Origin: Epichloe hybrida
Taxonomy: Eukaryota; Ascomycota; Sordariomycetes; Hypocreales; Clavicipitaceae
DNA: 64,000 bases
Assembly (NCBI GenBank): GCA_019022495.1
Contig: JAFEKR010000036.1
Coordinates: 186,001 to 250,000, forward strand
Reading direction: 5' to 3'
Within the stretch, counting starts at the first letter, position 1; every line of letters starts with the position of its first letter. Positions 1 through 13,019 of this stretch are shown here, piece after piece. Position numbers and translations under genes: made by a program. Under the pieces are notes generated by a model. The model made no database searches. It had not been told where the DNA came from and worked only from the letters and a program-made list of their open reading frames with translations.

Positions 1-3000
1 ATACTTCTAGTCTTATAAGGATATAGATAAGTAACGTTTTTAAGGGGTACCCTTGCTACTTACTAGTAATAACCTATGCTAGTCTATCCCTATTAGTAAT
101 AGCTAGTCTAATAGGAAAATTAAAATAATTAAGTAATAAATAATATATACGCTAGGTACTAATAGTATTACTATAGCTAGCTTATTACTTATTAACTAAA
201 GTATAAAAAGTATTAAATAACCTTACTAATATAACTCTTCTAAGATTATCTAGATTATTAGGTTTTTTAGGAATATAGTTAAGTTATGATTTTTTAAAAC
301 CCTAGATATTAGTAGTATTATTATAGCGTTATTATAACTAACTATTAGTTACATTAAGTAACGTTTTTGTAAAGCCTATAGCATTAATAATATTACTATA
401 GTGTTCCTATCTCTTAGTATCTATAAATTTAAATAAAAAGGCAGGAAGTTATATTGTTATTACTTTCTCTTTTCTTACCTTACTTATAAAATCTAGTTTT
501 CTTAAAAGTAAGTTAGTAGGATTTAATTTCCCTATATAATATATAATCTTAAAGTTAAAAGGATAAAGCTTATTAAGTATAGTTACTTACTTACTAGTAA
601 GCTTAGGCTTTATAGTAAGGTACTTATAGTTTAAATAATCTATAATAACTTTAATTATATAAGCTAAATAAGCGAGATAGTGTCTCTATATATGAAAAGC
701 CTCTTAGATAGCTAATAATTCACTATTAGGTGTTAAATATTATAATTTAGTATTAGTTATCTTTCTTAATATAAACGTAACTAGGTGCTAGTAACCTAGC
801 ACTAATATTATAAGTATAGCCCTAATTATATGTCTAGATATATCTATCTCCACTCTAAGATATATAAGTGAGTTAAAATACACTAAAATTAGCGCTTCCT
901 AAAATCTTTATTAAAGCTCTCTAAACGCTACTATCTTATAGGGTTTTAGTTTAAATATCACTAGTTAATTCCCTCTAAGGTAATCTATTAATAGAATAAT
1001 AACTTTACTATACTATTTAATAAAATAGTAGTAAAATCTAGTAAAACTAAGAAATAACTAAATATTAAAAACACTATATAGTATTAGCTAGGTTATAATT
1101 ACTTTAACTCTTACTAGGTCTATTATAATACCTTTCTCTAATATCTTAAAGCCTAAAAATTTAACTTCCTTAACTAAAAATTAACACTTCTTAAGGTTAA
1201 TAAAAAGACTTACCTCTCTAAACCTATATAAAACTTATTTAATATGCTTTATATAATCTTTAACCTTACTACTATATATTAGCGTATTATCTAGATAGAT
1301 AATATAAGTCTTATTAATAAGTCCTTTAAGAGTATTATTAATATACTCCTAAAAAGTCACTAGTGCGTTAACTAGTCTAAATAGCATTACTAGATATTTA
1401 AAGTGGCTATATTAATAATAAAATGCTATTTTCCACTTATTGCCTAAGTAAATACATAGCTAGTGGTATGTATCTTTTAAATCTAGGACTATAAAAATAA
1501 CTACGCTTACTAATTAATTAAGAATTTTAGTAATAAGAGGCAAAGGGGCCTTATTCTTAATTATAATCTTATTTAGGCCCTTATAATTCATATAAAGCCT
1601 TAATTTCCCTCCTTTCTTTAGAATAAATAAAATTAGGGCCTTAGCTAGGCTAACTAATCTTCTAATTTACCCTTTAAGCTACACACTTATAAGGTACTCT
1701 TTAAGAACCTCTAGCTCCCTTTTAGCTAAATTATATATAGGCCTCTAAGGTAGTGTTTTCCTTTCTTCTAATTTAATTATATAAGTGTAACCTCCTAGTT
1801 TAGGAAGCTTACTTACTAACTCTTTAGAAAAAATATCTATAAACTCCCTATATTCTTCTAGGATTATTAGTGTAAGGCGCTTAGTGCTCTTATCCTAATT
1901 TAATATAGCTTCTTTACTGCTTATGTTTTCTAAAATTAGTATAACTATAATACCTTTGCTTTTTTATTATAAATAAGTATACTTAAGGATTTATATAGCT
2001 GCTTTACTATTTATTTATATATCTATTACTACTAGGTCCTTTAATTAGCCTTCTCCTTTTCCTTTTTAATTTTTATTTTCTAGAATACTTAGCTTAATCT
2101 TTATTACTTCTAATAATAAAGTAATTACTACTATTTTTTTCTCTTTATATACTTATTACTTACTATAAGTAAAGGAAAGACATTCTATTATTACTAGATA
2201 TCTCTAGTATTTGTGCTCCTAACACATAATTATAAGTAAATACTCTTTAATCTAGTCTATACCTAGAATTATCCCTTTACTTATATTAGTAATAAAGTAG
2301 CTAACTTAGTAAACCTTTATAAATCCTATACTATCTTTTATCTTAACTAATTTTTTTAGAATTCCTTAATATAAAATCACTTTTTTACTTACACTCTCTA
2401 ATATCCTATTTAATTAGATTATATTTTCCTAATCCTTTTTTAATAATAATTTTAGATAAATTATTAAAGACTATATGCCTATATTAAATAGCGCTTATAT
2501 AGCTAACTACTAGTTATCTTATTATAAAGATACTTATATTCTTATTCTATTATCTATAGGGTATTCTATAGTAAGATTATATTCCTAGGTCTATGCTAAT
2601 TAAACTAGTATTATATTAGGAGATATAGCTTTATTACTACTTTCCTTATGCTTCTTAGTTATATGTTTAGTACTTTTATAGGTAAAATAATCTAATGCCT
2701 AATAAGTTAGTATAATATGCCTAGGCTTTTTATATTTATAGTATACTAGGGATAATCTTCTCCCTTAGTCTTTGCTTTATTACTATACCTTATTTATAGG
2801 TAATATAAAATAAGAGTATTACCTCTTTCTTTTAGAGTCCTAACCTTTTTTATTATTTTAGCCTAAACCTATTATAACCTTCGCTTTCTTACCCTAGCCT
2901 TATAGTTAGCTCTAGGTTATTAGAATCTCTTAACTAATTATTTGCTTCCTTATAGCGTTATTTAAGCTATTTAGAAAAATTATAATTCTTAGATATATAG

Positions 3001-3960
3001 GGATTTCTTTAGGTAACTTAGCTTTTACCTTATCCTAGGCTTATATAAAGGATTAAAATAATTAGCTATTCTTTTACCTAAGATTTAGTAGTAACCTTAT
3101 TACTTCTAAGTGTCTTATACCTATATTTATTATTCTAGTTTTTAACTATTCTAGGAAATTTACCTAGGTAATTAATAAATAATTTATATGCCTATTTATA
3201 GCTATATAATGTATTTACTATTGCTTTACATTACTAGCTAGGTAGCTACCTATATACGCTACCTTAGTTATATTATCCTTAAAGGTATAGTAGTCTAATT
3301 TAAATAGTATATCTAAGTTTACTAAGAAATTCTATAAGCTTTTATATATTTCCCCTTTATATATAAGTATTTTTATTTATATTTTAATAAGACTACCTTA
3401 CTATATAATTACTACTATATTACTATAAACTATAGGTAAAATCATAGCTAATATTTAAGGGGTAATTATATGTCTAGATTAAGGGGTAATTATAGGTCTA
3501 GTTTAAGGTCTAGCTAATCCTAGATTTACCTTAAGCTCTCTAATTTACGCCTTTATCTATAAGACCTTTTATCTCCTCTAAAGGTAACATAGCTTAGATT
3601 ATATAACCTTATAGCGTTACTATAATACCCTTTTTTCTTTAGTTATATTATCTATACCTCCACTTAAATTAGGATTAAGTGGCGTTTATTATACCTTATT
3701 ATCCATAGTTCTAGATTATAGGGGTTCTTTATCTTCCTAATTATCTATAGCTTTATTATTATAAGGTACTAGCGTGTTTCTTATAGATCTTTAGAGTGTT
3801 AGCTATATAATAATCTAGCTAATAGTTTATATTCTTAAAAAGGTTAAGAGAGATTAATTTATTATAGCTTATACTAAAAGGTTAAGAATAAAGTAATAGC
3901 TAAGACTATTATAGTTACTACTAGATAAATACTAGCTAGGGGTAGGTGCGTGAAGGTTTT
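1..3960 (-). mobile_element. Ty3/Gypsy retrotransposon, RIP-degraded, partial
   Basis: On the minus strand a Gypsy pol region is readable despite a stop every few codons. Around 1860-1680 the frame gives a protease/RT linker ending in a stretch like the YNLSEKELEVLREYL block of chromoviral pol (seen: YNLAKRELEVLKEYL). At 1630-1550 the RT block 'KKGGKLRLYMNYKGLNK' is visible (family: PKKDGKLRLCVDYRGLN). Gag/protease would lie at 2000-3000. The element runs off the window start and I could not place either LTR. CA and TG dinucleotides are almost absent and TA is in excess, so it is a RIP-killed copy. Class is clear; boundaries are not. Confidence 0.7.
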
Positions 3961-4037
3961 AATCTCTAACCTAGCACTAATAATATACGTAGTCTTTAAT
4001 AAGTACCTTACTTTATAAGCACATGGCTATCTTGTAG

Positions 4038-4130
4038 CTAGCTAGCCTCTTTGTTATCCGCATGGCCTAAAGGTTCTCCGAAGACCTGCTTCGATAAACA
4101 TCCTATCTTTGACCTCTACGCTCCTAACAT
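4038..4130. mobile_element. Truncated copy of the 125-bp MITE
   Basis: Matches positions about 34-125 of the intact MITE at 32163-32287, with differences that are all C-to-T or G-to-A (for example cacggcccgaa versus catggcctaaa). The left inverted repeat is missing and the sequence joins Gypsy DNA there. On its right it joins directly to the interior of a hAT copy, so the left end of that hAT copy was lost here. This is a rearrangement junction. Confidence 0.7.
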
Positions 4131-5124
4131 ATTACTTATTTTAAAAAAACTATAAAAAGAACTACTAGTAAACTTAATATAAGTAGCTTATTATATCTTA
4201 TTATAGCTCATAATAGCTTATAATACTAATATTACTAATATTACTAGTATTACTAAGATTACTAAGATTACAAAGATTACTTATAATATTATTAGTGTTA
4301 AAGTTTAATAAATAATAAATAATAAATAAATAACTTAAATATAAATACTAGTAATTATAAGTAAATTACTATAGTAAAAGCTATAGTTTTTAATAACTTA
4401 GTATTTTAAGGTTTTTAAAAATATTAATATTATAAAAATGTTTTCTCTTTTATGTTTTTTTAAAATAATAATAAAAGTAAAATAATAGTAATAATAGTAA
4501 TTAAGTAATAATAGTATTAATAGTATTAATAGTAATAATAGTAATAAAGGTTATTAAAGTTATTAAAGCTCTTATAATAAGTATAGTATATTAAATAAAA
4601 GTAAGTCTTAGTTTTATTTTAAAAAATAAGTTAAACTTATTTTTTATAGCATAGGGTAATTAAAATAATACTATTAATTATTTATTAATAGATTATAAAT
4701 ATTAGTTTATTATATTCTTTATTTATATATTATAGTAATAAGATATATAAAGTTACTATATATAACTTCTTAAGGCTTTAGAATTATAAAGCTAAAAGTA
4801 ATATTTAATTAGTTTAAATCTTAAATAAATAGTTTAAGCTTTTTTTAAGTTCTTATTATATTAAGAATAAGATTTAAGTACTAAGTATATATTCTATTAA
4901 CTTCTAGTAATTTATCTAGATTTCTTAATTAATTTTATTCTATTAGTTTAGGGTATTTTTTATTTAAAATAATAATAATAACATTTTAAAATATAAAATA
5001 ATTAATAGTAATAGTAAATAAAATAATAAGAAGGTTTTTCTTTAAGTTATATTAGTAAAATAAAGTATTAGGTATAATAGTATTATTAAAAAGTTATAAT
5101 ATTATAAATTACCCTAGTTATAGT

Positions 5125-7079
5125 CAGAGTATTGCACTAAAACGTGTAGTGTAGTGTAGTATTTGTAGTGTAGTGTAGTAACTACACTACAAACTACACT
5201 ACATTACAAACTACACTAACTACAAACTACACTAACTACAAACTACACTAACTACAAACTACACTAACTACAAACTACACTAACTACAAGGAAAAAAAAA
5301 CTACACTACACTAACTACAAAAAAAAAACTATAATACATTACACTATAAATTTTTTTTCCTAAACTACACTAACTATAAACACTACAAATGTAGTATTAG
5401 ACTTTTTATTAGTTATTAGTATTTATAAGGTTAAAAGAAAGCTAGTTATATAAAAGCTTTTATTATTACCTATTTTATTAAATTAGTTATAGAATTTATA
5501 ATATAATATTATTTTTATAATTTTATTATAACTAAGTAAGGTTATATATAATATTATACTTTTTTAATAATACTATTTAACTTAATACTTTATTTCCCTA
5601 ATATAACTTAGAGAAAAACCTTCTTATTATATTATTTACTATTTCTATAAATTATTTTATATTTCTATAAATTATTATTATTACTTATTTTAAAAAAACT
5701 ATAAAAAAACTACTAGTAAACTTAATATAAGTAGCTTATGATATCTTATTATAGCTTATAATAGCTTATTATATCTTATTATAGCTTATAATAGCTTATA
5801 ATACTAATATTACTAATATTACTAGTATTACTAAGATTACTAAGTATTACTAAGATTACTAAGATTACTAAGATTACTAAGATTACTAAGATTACTAAGA
5901 TTACTAAGATTACTAAGATTACTAAGATTACTAAGATTACTAAGATTACTTATAATATTATTAGTGTTAAAGTTTAATAATAAATAAATAAAAAATAAAT
6001 AACTTAAATATAAATACTAGTAATTATAAGTAAATTACTATAGTAAAAGCTATAGTTTTTAATAACTTAGTATTTTAAGGTTTTTAAAAATATTAATATT
6101 ATAAAAATGTTTTCTCTTTTATGTTTTTTTTAAAATAATAATAAAAGTAAAATAATAGTAATTATAGTAATAATAGTAATTGAGGTTATAAAAGTTAATA
6201 AAGCTTTTATAATAAGTATAGTATATTATATAAAACTAAGTCCTAGTATTATTTTTTATAGCTTATTTAAGCTATATAGGGTAATTAAAATAATACTATT
6301 AGTTATCTATTAATAAATTATAAATATTAGTTTATTATATTCTTTCTTTATATATTATTATAATAAGATATATAAAGTTACTATATATAACTTCTTAAAG
6401 CTTTAGAATTATAAAGCTTAAAGTAATATTTAATTAGTTTAAATAGTAAATAAATAGTTTAAGCTTTTTTAAGTTCTTATTATATTAATAATAATATTAA
6501 AGTACTAAGTATATATTCTATTAACTTTTATATATTTATTTAGATTTCTAATTTAATTTAATTATATTAGTTTAGGGTATTTTTTAATTAAATTAATAAT
6601 AAAAATATAAAATAATTAATAATAATAGTAAATAAAATAATTAGAAGGTTTTTCTTAAAGTTATATTAGTAAAATAAAGTAATAAGTATAATAGTATTAT
6701 TAAAAAGGTATAATATTATAAATAACCCTAGTTATAGTAAAATTCTTAAAAAAAAGTAAATATTATAAATTCTATAACTAATTAAGTAAAATAGGTAATA
6801 ATAAAAGCTTCTATATAACTAGCTTTCTTTTAATCCTTATAATAACATTATATAATAAAAAGGCCCACTTTTTTTTACTAACACTACATTGTAGTTTTTG
6901 TAGTTAGTGTAGTTAGTAACTACACTAACTACACTACACTATAAGCAAAAAAAAACTACACTACACTAACTATAAAAAAAAAAAAAACTACACTGCACTA
7001 ACTATAAGAAAAAAAAACTACACTATAAATACAAATTTTTCCTAAAAACTACACTAACTACACTACAAACAATACTCTG
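5125..7079 (+). mobile_element. Non-autonomous hAT family-1 element nested in a sister copy
   Basis: Begins CAGAGTATTG and ends CAATACTCTG, an inverted pair fitting the hAT terminal rule (YARNG). It is flanked by an exact 8-bp direct repeat, gttatagt, at 5117-5124 and 7080-7087, which is the hAT target duplication length. The target sequence lies inside another family-1 copy. Length 1955 bp, no ORF. Long GTGTAGT arrays occur within 300 bp of both ends. It needs a transposase from elsewhere. Confidence 0.85.
5830..5950 (+). repeat. 9-bp minisatellite (attactaag)n inside hAT copy
   Basis: About 13 tandem copies of attactaag, one slightly altered near 5844. Sister hAT copies have few units or a related 10-bp unit at the same internal position, so this is a variable tandem block belonging to the transposon. 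Confidence 0.85.
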
Positions 7080-7427
7080 GTTATAGTAAAATCCTTAAAA
7101 AAAGGTAAATTTTATAAATTATATAACTAATTAGGTAAAATAGGTAATAATAAAAGCTTCTATATAACTAGCCTTCTTTTAATCCTTATAATAACCTTAT
7201 ATAATAAAAAAGCCCACTTTTTTTTTACTAACACTACATTTGTAGTTTTTGTAGTTAGTGTAGTTAGTAACTACACTAACTACACTACACTATAAGCAAA
7301 AAAAAACTACACTACACTACACTATAAAAAAAAAAATACACTACACTAACTATAAGAAAAAAAAACTACACTATAAATACAAATTTTTCCTAAAAACTAC
7401 ACTAACTACACTACAAACAATACTCTG

Positions 7428-7566
7428 CTTAAGAGTAATAATCTTATATACTCTAAAATATTTAGGGTTTTTAAAGACTAAGCTAATAAGAAAAGTAAGT
7501 CTAATAGTGTAAATAAAGAAAGATAAGCTAGAATTTTACCTAGCTTATTATTACTAGACCCTTAAG
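7428..7566 (+). pseudogene. Tc1/mariner fragment between two hAT insertions
   Basis: This 139-bp slice of the host element is left between the end of one hAT copy (7427) and the start of the next (7567). It is collinear with 9818-9899 and 19890 onward once the two later insertions and their 8-bp duplications are removed. Each slice alone is too short to translate usefully. Assignment to the mariner element rests on this collinearity. Confidence 0.5.
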
Positions 7567-9817
7567 CAAAGTATTGCATTACAATGTGTAGTGTAGTGTA
7601 GTTTTTGTAGTGTAGTGTAGTAACTACACTATAAACTACACTACACTATAAACTACACTAACTATAAGTAAAAAAAAACTATAATATAATATAATACAAA
7701 TTTTTTTCCCTAAACTACACTAACTATAAATACTATAAATATAGTATTAGACTTTTTATTAGTGATTAGTATTCTAGGGATTAAAAGAAAGCTAGTTATA
7801 TAAAAGCTTTTATTATTACCTATTTTATCTAATTAGTTATAGAATTTATAATATTATTTGATTTTAATAATTTTACTATAACTAAGTAAGGTTATATATA
7901 AGATTATACCTTTTTTATAATACTATTTAACTTAATACTTTATTTTACTAATATAACTTAAAGAAAAACCTTCTTATTATATTATTTACTATTTCTATGA
8001 ATTATTTTATATTTCTATGAATTATAATTATTACTTATTTAAAAAAAACTATAAACTAATGTAATTAAATAAAATTAACTACTAATACACTTAATATAAG
8101 TAGCTTATTATAGTCTATTATAGCTTATACTTATAATAGCTTATAATAGCTTATATTACTAATATTACTATATATATTACTTATATTACTTATAATATTA
8201 TTAGTGTTAAAGTTTAATAAAAAATAAATAACTAATAAATAACTAATATAAAAAAATATAAATACTAGTAATTATAAGTAAATTACTATAGTAAAAGCTA
8301 TAGTTTTGAATAACTTAGTATTTTAAGGTTTTTAAAAATATTAATATTATAAAAATATTTTCTTTTTAATATTTTTTAAAATAATAATAAAAGGAAAATA
8401 ATAGTAATAATAGTAATTAAGGTTATTAAAGTTATTAAAGCTTTTATAATAAGTATAGTATATTATATAAAAGTAAGTCCTAGTATTATTTTAAAAAATA
8501 AGTTAAACTTATTTTTAATAGCTTAATTAAGCTATATAAGGTAATTAAAATAATACTATTAATTATTTATTAATAGATTATAAATATTAGTTTATTATAT
8601 TCTTTATTTATATATTATAGTAATAAGATATATAAAGTTACTATATATAACTTCTTAAAGCTTTAAAATTATAAAGCTAAAAGTAATATTTAATTAGTTT
8701 AAATCTTAAATAAATAGTTTAAGCTTTTTTTAAGTTCTTATTATATTAAGAATAATATTTAAGTACTAAGTATATATTTTATTAACTTCTAGTTATTTAT
8801 CTAGATTTCTTAATTAATTTTATTCTATTAGTTTAGGGTATTTTTTATTTAAAATAATAATAATAATATATAAAAATATAAAATAATGAATAGTAATAGT
8901 AAATAAAATAATAAGAAGGTTTTCTTTAAGTTATATTGTGTGGCTAGGATTAAGACCTCTCAATCCCTCTCTTAAGACTTGTCACAAGACCTTCAGTCTC
9001 TAGACCTCGGCATCGTTAGATCTATTGGCATCGCCAGATTAATCGGATCCCTAGTCATGTGACTATCTAGCTAGATAAAATCCCTAGATTCCCTCCCCTT
9101 TTATAGAAAATTAACTCTCCCTTTATTGCCTTTAGCTTAGATTATTTAATAGATAAAATAACCTAGTATTATATTTAACCTAATAAGATAAATTTAACCT
9201 AATATTAAAAAGAGACCTCTTTTAGCTTAGATCCTCGCGATAGATTGTAAATATCGTAGACTTAAATCCCGTTATCTAGGTTTTAGCTTTAATATCGTTA
9301 AATTCGTTAGTATTGTTAGTATTGTTAATATTGTTGTTTTTATTGTTATTATTATCGTTGTCTTTTCCGTCGTTTTCGGGTAGTTGTTTTGGCCTAACAA
9401 AATATTAGTCAAATAAAGTAATAAGTATAATAGTATTATTAAAAAGGTATAATATTATAAATAACCCTAGTTATAGTAAAATCCTTAAAAAAAGGTAAAT
9501 TTCATAAATTTTATAACTAATTAGGTAAAATAAGTAATAATAAAAGCTTTTATATAACTAGCTTTCTTTTAATCCTTATAATAACCTTATATAATAAAAA
9601 GGCTTACTTTTCTTTTACTAACACTATATTTATAGTTTTTATAGTTAGTATAGTTAGTAACTATACTAATTACACTACACTAGAAAGAAAAAAAAAACTA
9701 CATTACATTACACTATAAAAAAAAACTACATTACACTAAATATAAGGAAAAAAAACTACATTACAAATACAAATTTTTCCTAAAAACTACACTAACTACA
9801 CTACAAACAATACTCTG
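7567..9817 (+). mobile_element. Non-autonomous hAT family-1 element with a nested 463-bp insertion
   Basis: Starts CAAAGTATTG (one C-to-A-class change or RIP of CAGAG) and ends CAATACTCTG at 9817, flanked by the exact 8-bp duplication cccttaag at 7559-7566 and 9818-9825. It carries the LTR-like insertion at 8937-9399; without that it is about 1.79 kb, like its sisters. Subterminal GTGTAGT/ACTACAC arrays are present, no coding capacity. Confidence 0.85.
8937..9399 (-). mobile_element. About 463-bp dispersed element (solo-LTR-like), copy 1
   Basis: A GC-balanced block with sharp borders inside AT-rich hAT DNA. It reads TGTGTGGCTAGG at the left and GGCCTAACA at the right, so TG...CA on either strand. 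The interrupted target is recognisable (gttatatt...agt in sister copies) and atatt is present on both sides (8933-8937 and 9402-9406), consistent with a 5-bp duplication. An inverted second copy lies at 11273-11725. A solo LTR is the simplest reading; a MITE is possible because the ends are weakly inverted. Confidence 0.6.
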
Positions 9818-9899
9818 CCCTTAAGCACTAGAAGGGTATTATTTAAACTAATAAGATAGTAGTTATCTTATTATATTAAAGGGGAGGGTATTATATATA
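9818..9899 (+). pseudogene. Tc1/mariner fragment between two hAT insertions
   Basis: A second slice of the host mariner element, between the hAT copies ending at 9817 and starting at 9908. It continues without a gap into 19890 onward when the hAT insertion and its 8-bp duplicate gtaataac are taken out. Confidence 0.5.
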
Positions 9900-11039
9900 G
9901 TAATAACTAGAGTATTGTTTGTAGTGTAGTTAGTGTAGTTTTACGGAAAATTTTGTATTTATATTGTAGTTTTTTTTTCTTATAGTTAGTGTATTGTAAT
10001 TTTTTTTATAGTGTAATATAGTGTATTTTTTTTCTCTTATAGTGTAGTGTAATTAGTGTAGTTACTAATTACACTAACTACAAAAACTATAAATATAGTA
10101 TTAGTAAAAAAAAAGTAAGCCTTTTTATTATATAAGGTTATTATAAGGATTAAAAGAAAGCTAGTTATATAGAAGCTTTTATTATTACCTATTTTACCTA
10201 ATTAGTTGTATAATTTATAAAATTTACCTTTTTTTAAGGATTTTACTATAACTAGGGTTATTTATAATATTATACCTTTTTAATAATACTATTATACTTA
10301 TTACTTTATTTTACTAATATAACTTTAAGAAAAATTAACTTATTCTTTTATTTACTATTACTACTAATTATTTACTATTTCTATAATTTATTATTATTAT
10401 TTTAATTAAAAATACCTTAAACTAATATAATATAATTAGTTAATAAATCTAAATAAATAATAAGAAGTTAATAAAGTATATACTTAGTATTAATATATTA
10501 CTAGTTATATAATAAGAACTTTAAAAAAGCTTAAACTATTTATTTATTATTTAAACTAATTAAATATTACTTTAAGCTTTATAATTCTAAAGCTTTAAGA
10601 AGTTATATATAGTAACTTTATATATCTTATTATAACAATACATAAAGAAAGAATATAATAGGCTAATATTTATAATTTATTAATAGATAACTAATAGTAT
10701 TATTTTAATTACCTTATATAGCTTAAATAAGCTATAAAAATAAGTTTAACTTGTTTTTAAAAATAATACTAGGACTTAGTTTTATATAATATATTATACT
10801 TATTATAAAAGCTTTAATAACTTTTATAACCTTAATTACTATTATTACTATTATTTTACTTTTATTATTATTTTAAAAAAACATAAAAGAGAAAACATTT
10901 TTATAATATTAATATTTTAAAAAACCTTAAAATACTAAGTTATTAAAAACTATAGCTTTTACTATAGTAATTTACTTATAATTACTAGTATTTATATTTT
11001 ATTTATTTATTAGTTATTTATTTTTAATTAAACTTTAAC

Positions 11040-11180
11040 ACTAATAATATTATAAGTAATATAAGTAATATAAGTAATATTACTAATATTACTAATATTA
11101 CTAATATAAGCTATTATAAGCTATTATAAGCTATTATAAGCTATTATAGGCTATAATAGGCTATAATAAGCTATAATAAG
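11040..11180 (+). repeat. Tandem aagctattat-type units inside hAT copy
   Basis: Short run of roughly ten-base units (taatataagct / aagctattat, then aagctataat) at the same internal position as the expanded arrays of the sister hAT copies, here read on the opposite strand. Few units only. Confidence 0.6.
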
Positions 11181-11272
11181 CTACTTATATTAAGTTTATT
11201 AGTAGTTTATTTTATTTAATTACTTTAGTTTATAGTTTTTTTTTAAATAAGTAATAATAATGATTTATAGTT

Positions 11273-11725
11273 TGTCAGGCGAAAACAACCACCCGAAAAC
11301 GACAGAAAAGACAATGATAATAATAACAACAAAAACAACGATATTAACAATACTAATAATACTAACGAATTTAACGATATTAAAGCCAGAACCTAGATAA
11401 CAGAATCTAGGTCTACGATATTTGCGATCTATTGCAAGGATCTAAGCTAAAAGAGATCTCTTTTTAATTTTAGGTTAAATTTATCTTATTAGGCTAAACA
11501 TAATACTAGGTTATCGTATCTATTAAATAATCTAAGCTAAAGGTAATAAAGGGAGAGTTAATTTTCTATAAAAGGGGAGGGAATCTAGGGATTTTATCTA
11601 GCTAGATAGTCACATAACTAGGGATCCGATTGATCCGGCGATGCCGATAGATCTGACGATGCCGAGGTCTAGAGACCTAAGGTCTTGTGACAGAGGTCTC
11701 GAGAGGTCTAAATCCTAGCCACACA
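11273..11725 (+). mobile_element. About 455-bp dispersed element (solo-LTR-like), copy 2, inverted
   Basis: Inverted and slightly diverged copy of 8937-9399, with ends TGTCAGGCG and CCACACA. Differences to copy 1 are mostly transitions. It splits a hAT family-1 sequence whose continuation (tagaaatataaaat) is recognisable on its right. The flanks share only tag at the junction, so the target duplication is not clean here. Confidence 0.6.
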
Positions 11726-11866
11726 GTAGAAATATAAAATAATTTATAGAAATAGTAAATAATATAATAAGAAAGTTTTTCTTTAAGTTATATTAGTAAA
11801 ATAAAGTATTAAGTTAAATACTATTATTAAAAAGGTATAATATTATATATAACCTTACTTAGTTAT

Positions 11867-12681
11867 TGTTAAAAATAAGACCTATTTTTAGCCCTTTCTA
11901 GTTAAAGGACCTTTCTATTACTAGCTTGCATTGCAAGCCTGACAGCTGCACTGCAGCTGTCAACGGTCGCGAAGGTGGCTGTCAATGGCTACGTCGCAGC
12001 TGTCAACAGCTGCGACTGACCGTGTGGATGACTAATCCGAATCAATTGTCAATTGTGGATTATTCAATTGCGTTGTGGCTACAAGCGCAGCCATAACCGC
12101 AGCGCCACTAGTAATTAGGTAAGCTAGGGTGACGTAAGCAGGTTACCCTATAGCTATCTTTAACAGCGATTTTCTCTTTAACTAGAGGTTGTATAAAAGT
12201 CTTACATATAGCAAATTAAAGCTAGAAGACAGGGCTTTTATTTTTTGCAGGAATATTTTTTAGACTAAAATTTAGTGCATATGGGTTGCTAGTTTGTATA
12301 GTGGTGAGTCGATTTTTTGGATTTTACATACAAATAAATTTTGCGGAAAATAAAAAGTAGTGTAAGACCTCTTTAGCGGTCCGGATTCACTAATATAGTT
12401 AGTAGGTATATAAGAGGAAGAAGATCTTTTTAATCTAGCTAGATAGCTAGGCCTCTTAATCTAACAGCCGCATTGCCTATATAACGTCACTAAAATCAAT
12501 TCTATTGGTATATAAGATATCGTAAAAGTCATCTAGATTAAATTTAATTAGTTAATAACTGCTAAAACCTTCCGTTACGTTGCGTTAAATATTTAACGTG
12601 GTGGCTCTATTAGTCCCTAACCGTAGAAGCTACACTTGTACAGCTGTTGCTAGCTGGCAACTAGCTCCCTACATTTTAATA
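11867..12681 (+). repeat. 5' LTR of Copia element
   Basis: Starts TGTTAAAAATAAGACC and runs 815 bp to acattttaata; immediately followed by ggttatgagcc, a plausible initiator-tRNA-type primer binding site. It is preceded by gttat (11862-11866), matching gttat after the 3' LTR. Several short near-identical cttcccttctataaaa blocks follow it at about 12740-13010. The first about 300 bp are much less mutated than in the 3' LTR. Confidence 0.9.
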
Positions 12682-12734
12682 GGTTATGAGCCTAGTCTAT
12701 CACTATAAAATTCTTTCTAGTGCACTTTGCGTAC

Positions 12735-13015
12735 GGTTACAGAAGACTTCCTTTCTATAAAATAGGAAGGACCCGCGAGATAGAAGCTATTCCCTTCTAT
12801 AAAAAGAAATCATTATAGTTATAGAAGACTTCCCTTCTATAAAACAGGAAGCGCATGAGTGATACAGAAGCATTCCCTTCTATAAAAAGGAAGTTTAGTG
12901 AGAATAGAAGCTTTTCCCTTCTATAAAAAGGAAATTTAGCGCGAATAGAAGCTTTTCCCTTCTATAAAAAGGAATTTCAGTACAAATAGAAGACTTCCCT
13001 TCTATAAAATTAGAA
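12735..13015 (+). repeat. Tandem imperfect repeats in Copia leader
   Basis: Six or seven imperfect copies of a unit around gaagc/act-tcccttctataaaa-aggaa (near 12745, 12790, 12830, 12870, 12910, 12950, 12990), spaced about 40-45 bp. They lie between the primer binding site and gag. This may be a packaging or promoter-enhancer array of the element; function is inference. Confidence 0.7.
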
Positions 13016-13019
13016 GATA

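Larger units (their letters stand above)
4131..7427 (+). mobile_element. Non-autonomous hAT family-1 copy, left end missing, hosting a second copy
   Basis: The right end is the family terminus CAATACTCTG at 7418-7427. The left end is cut off at the MITE remnant. The body has no coding capacity and is A+T rich with (TA)-type RIP damage. The interior is interrupted at 5125 by another copy of the same family. Subterminal regions consist of many direct and inverted copies of GTGTAGT/ACTACAC, the type of array hAT transposases bind near their ends. Confidence 0.7.
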
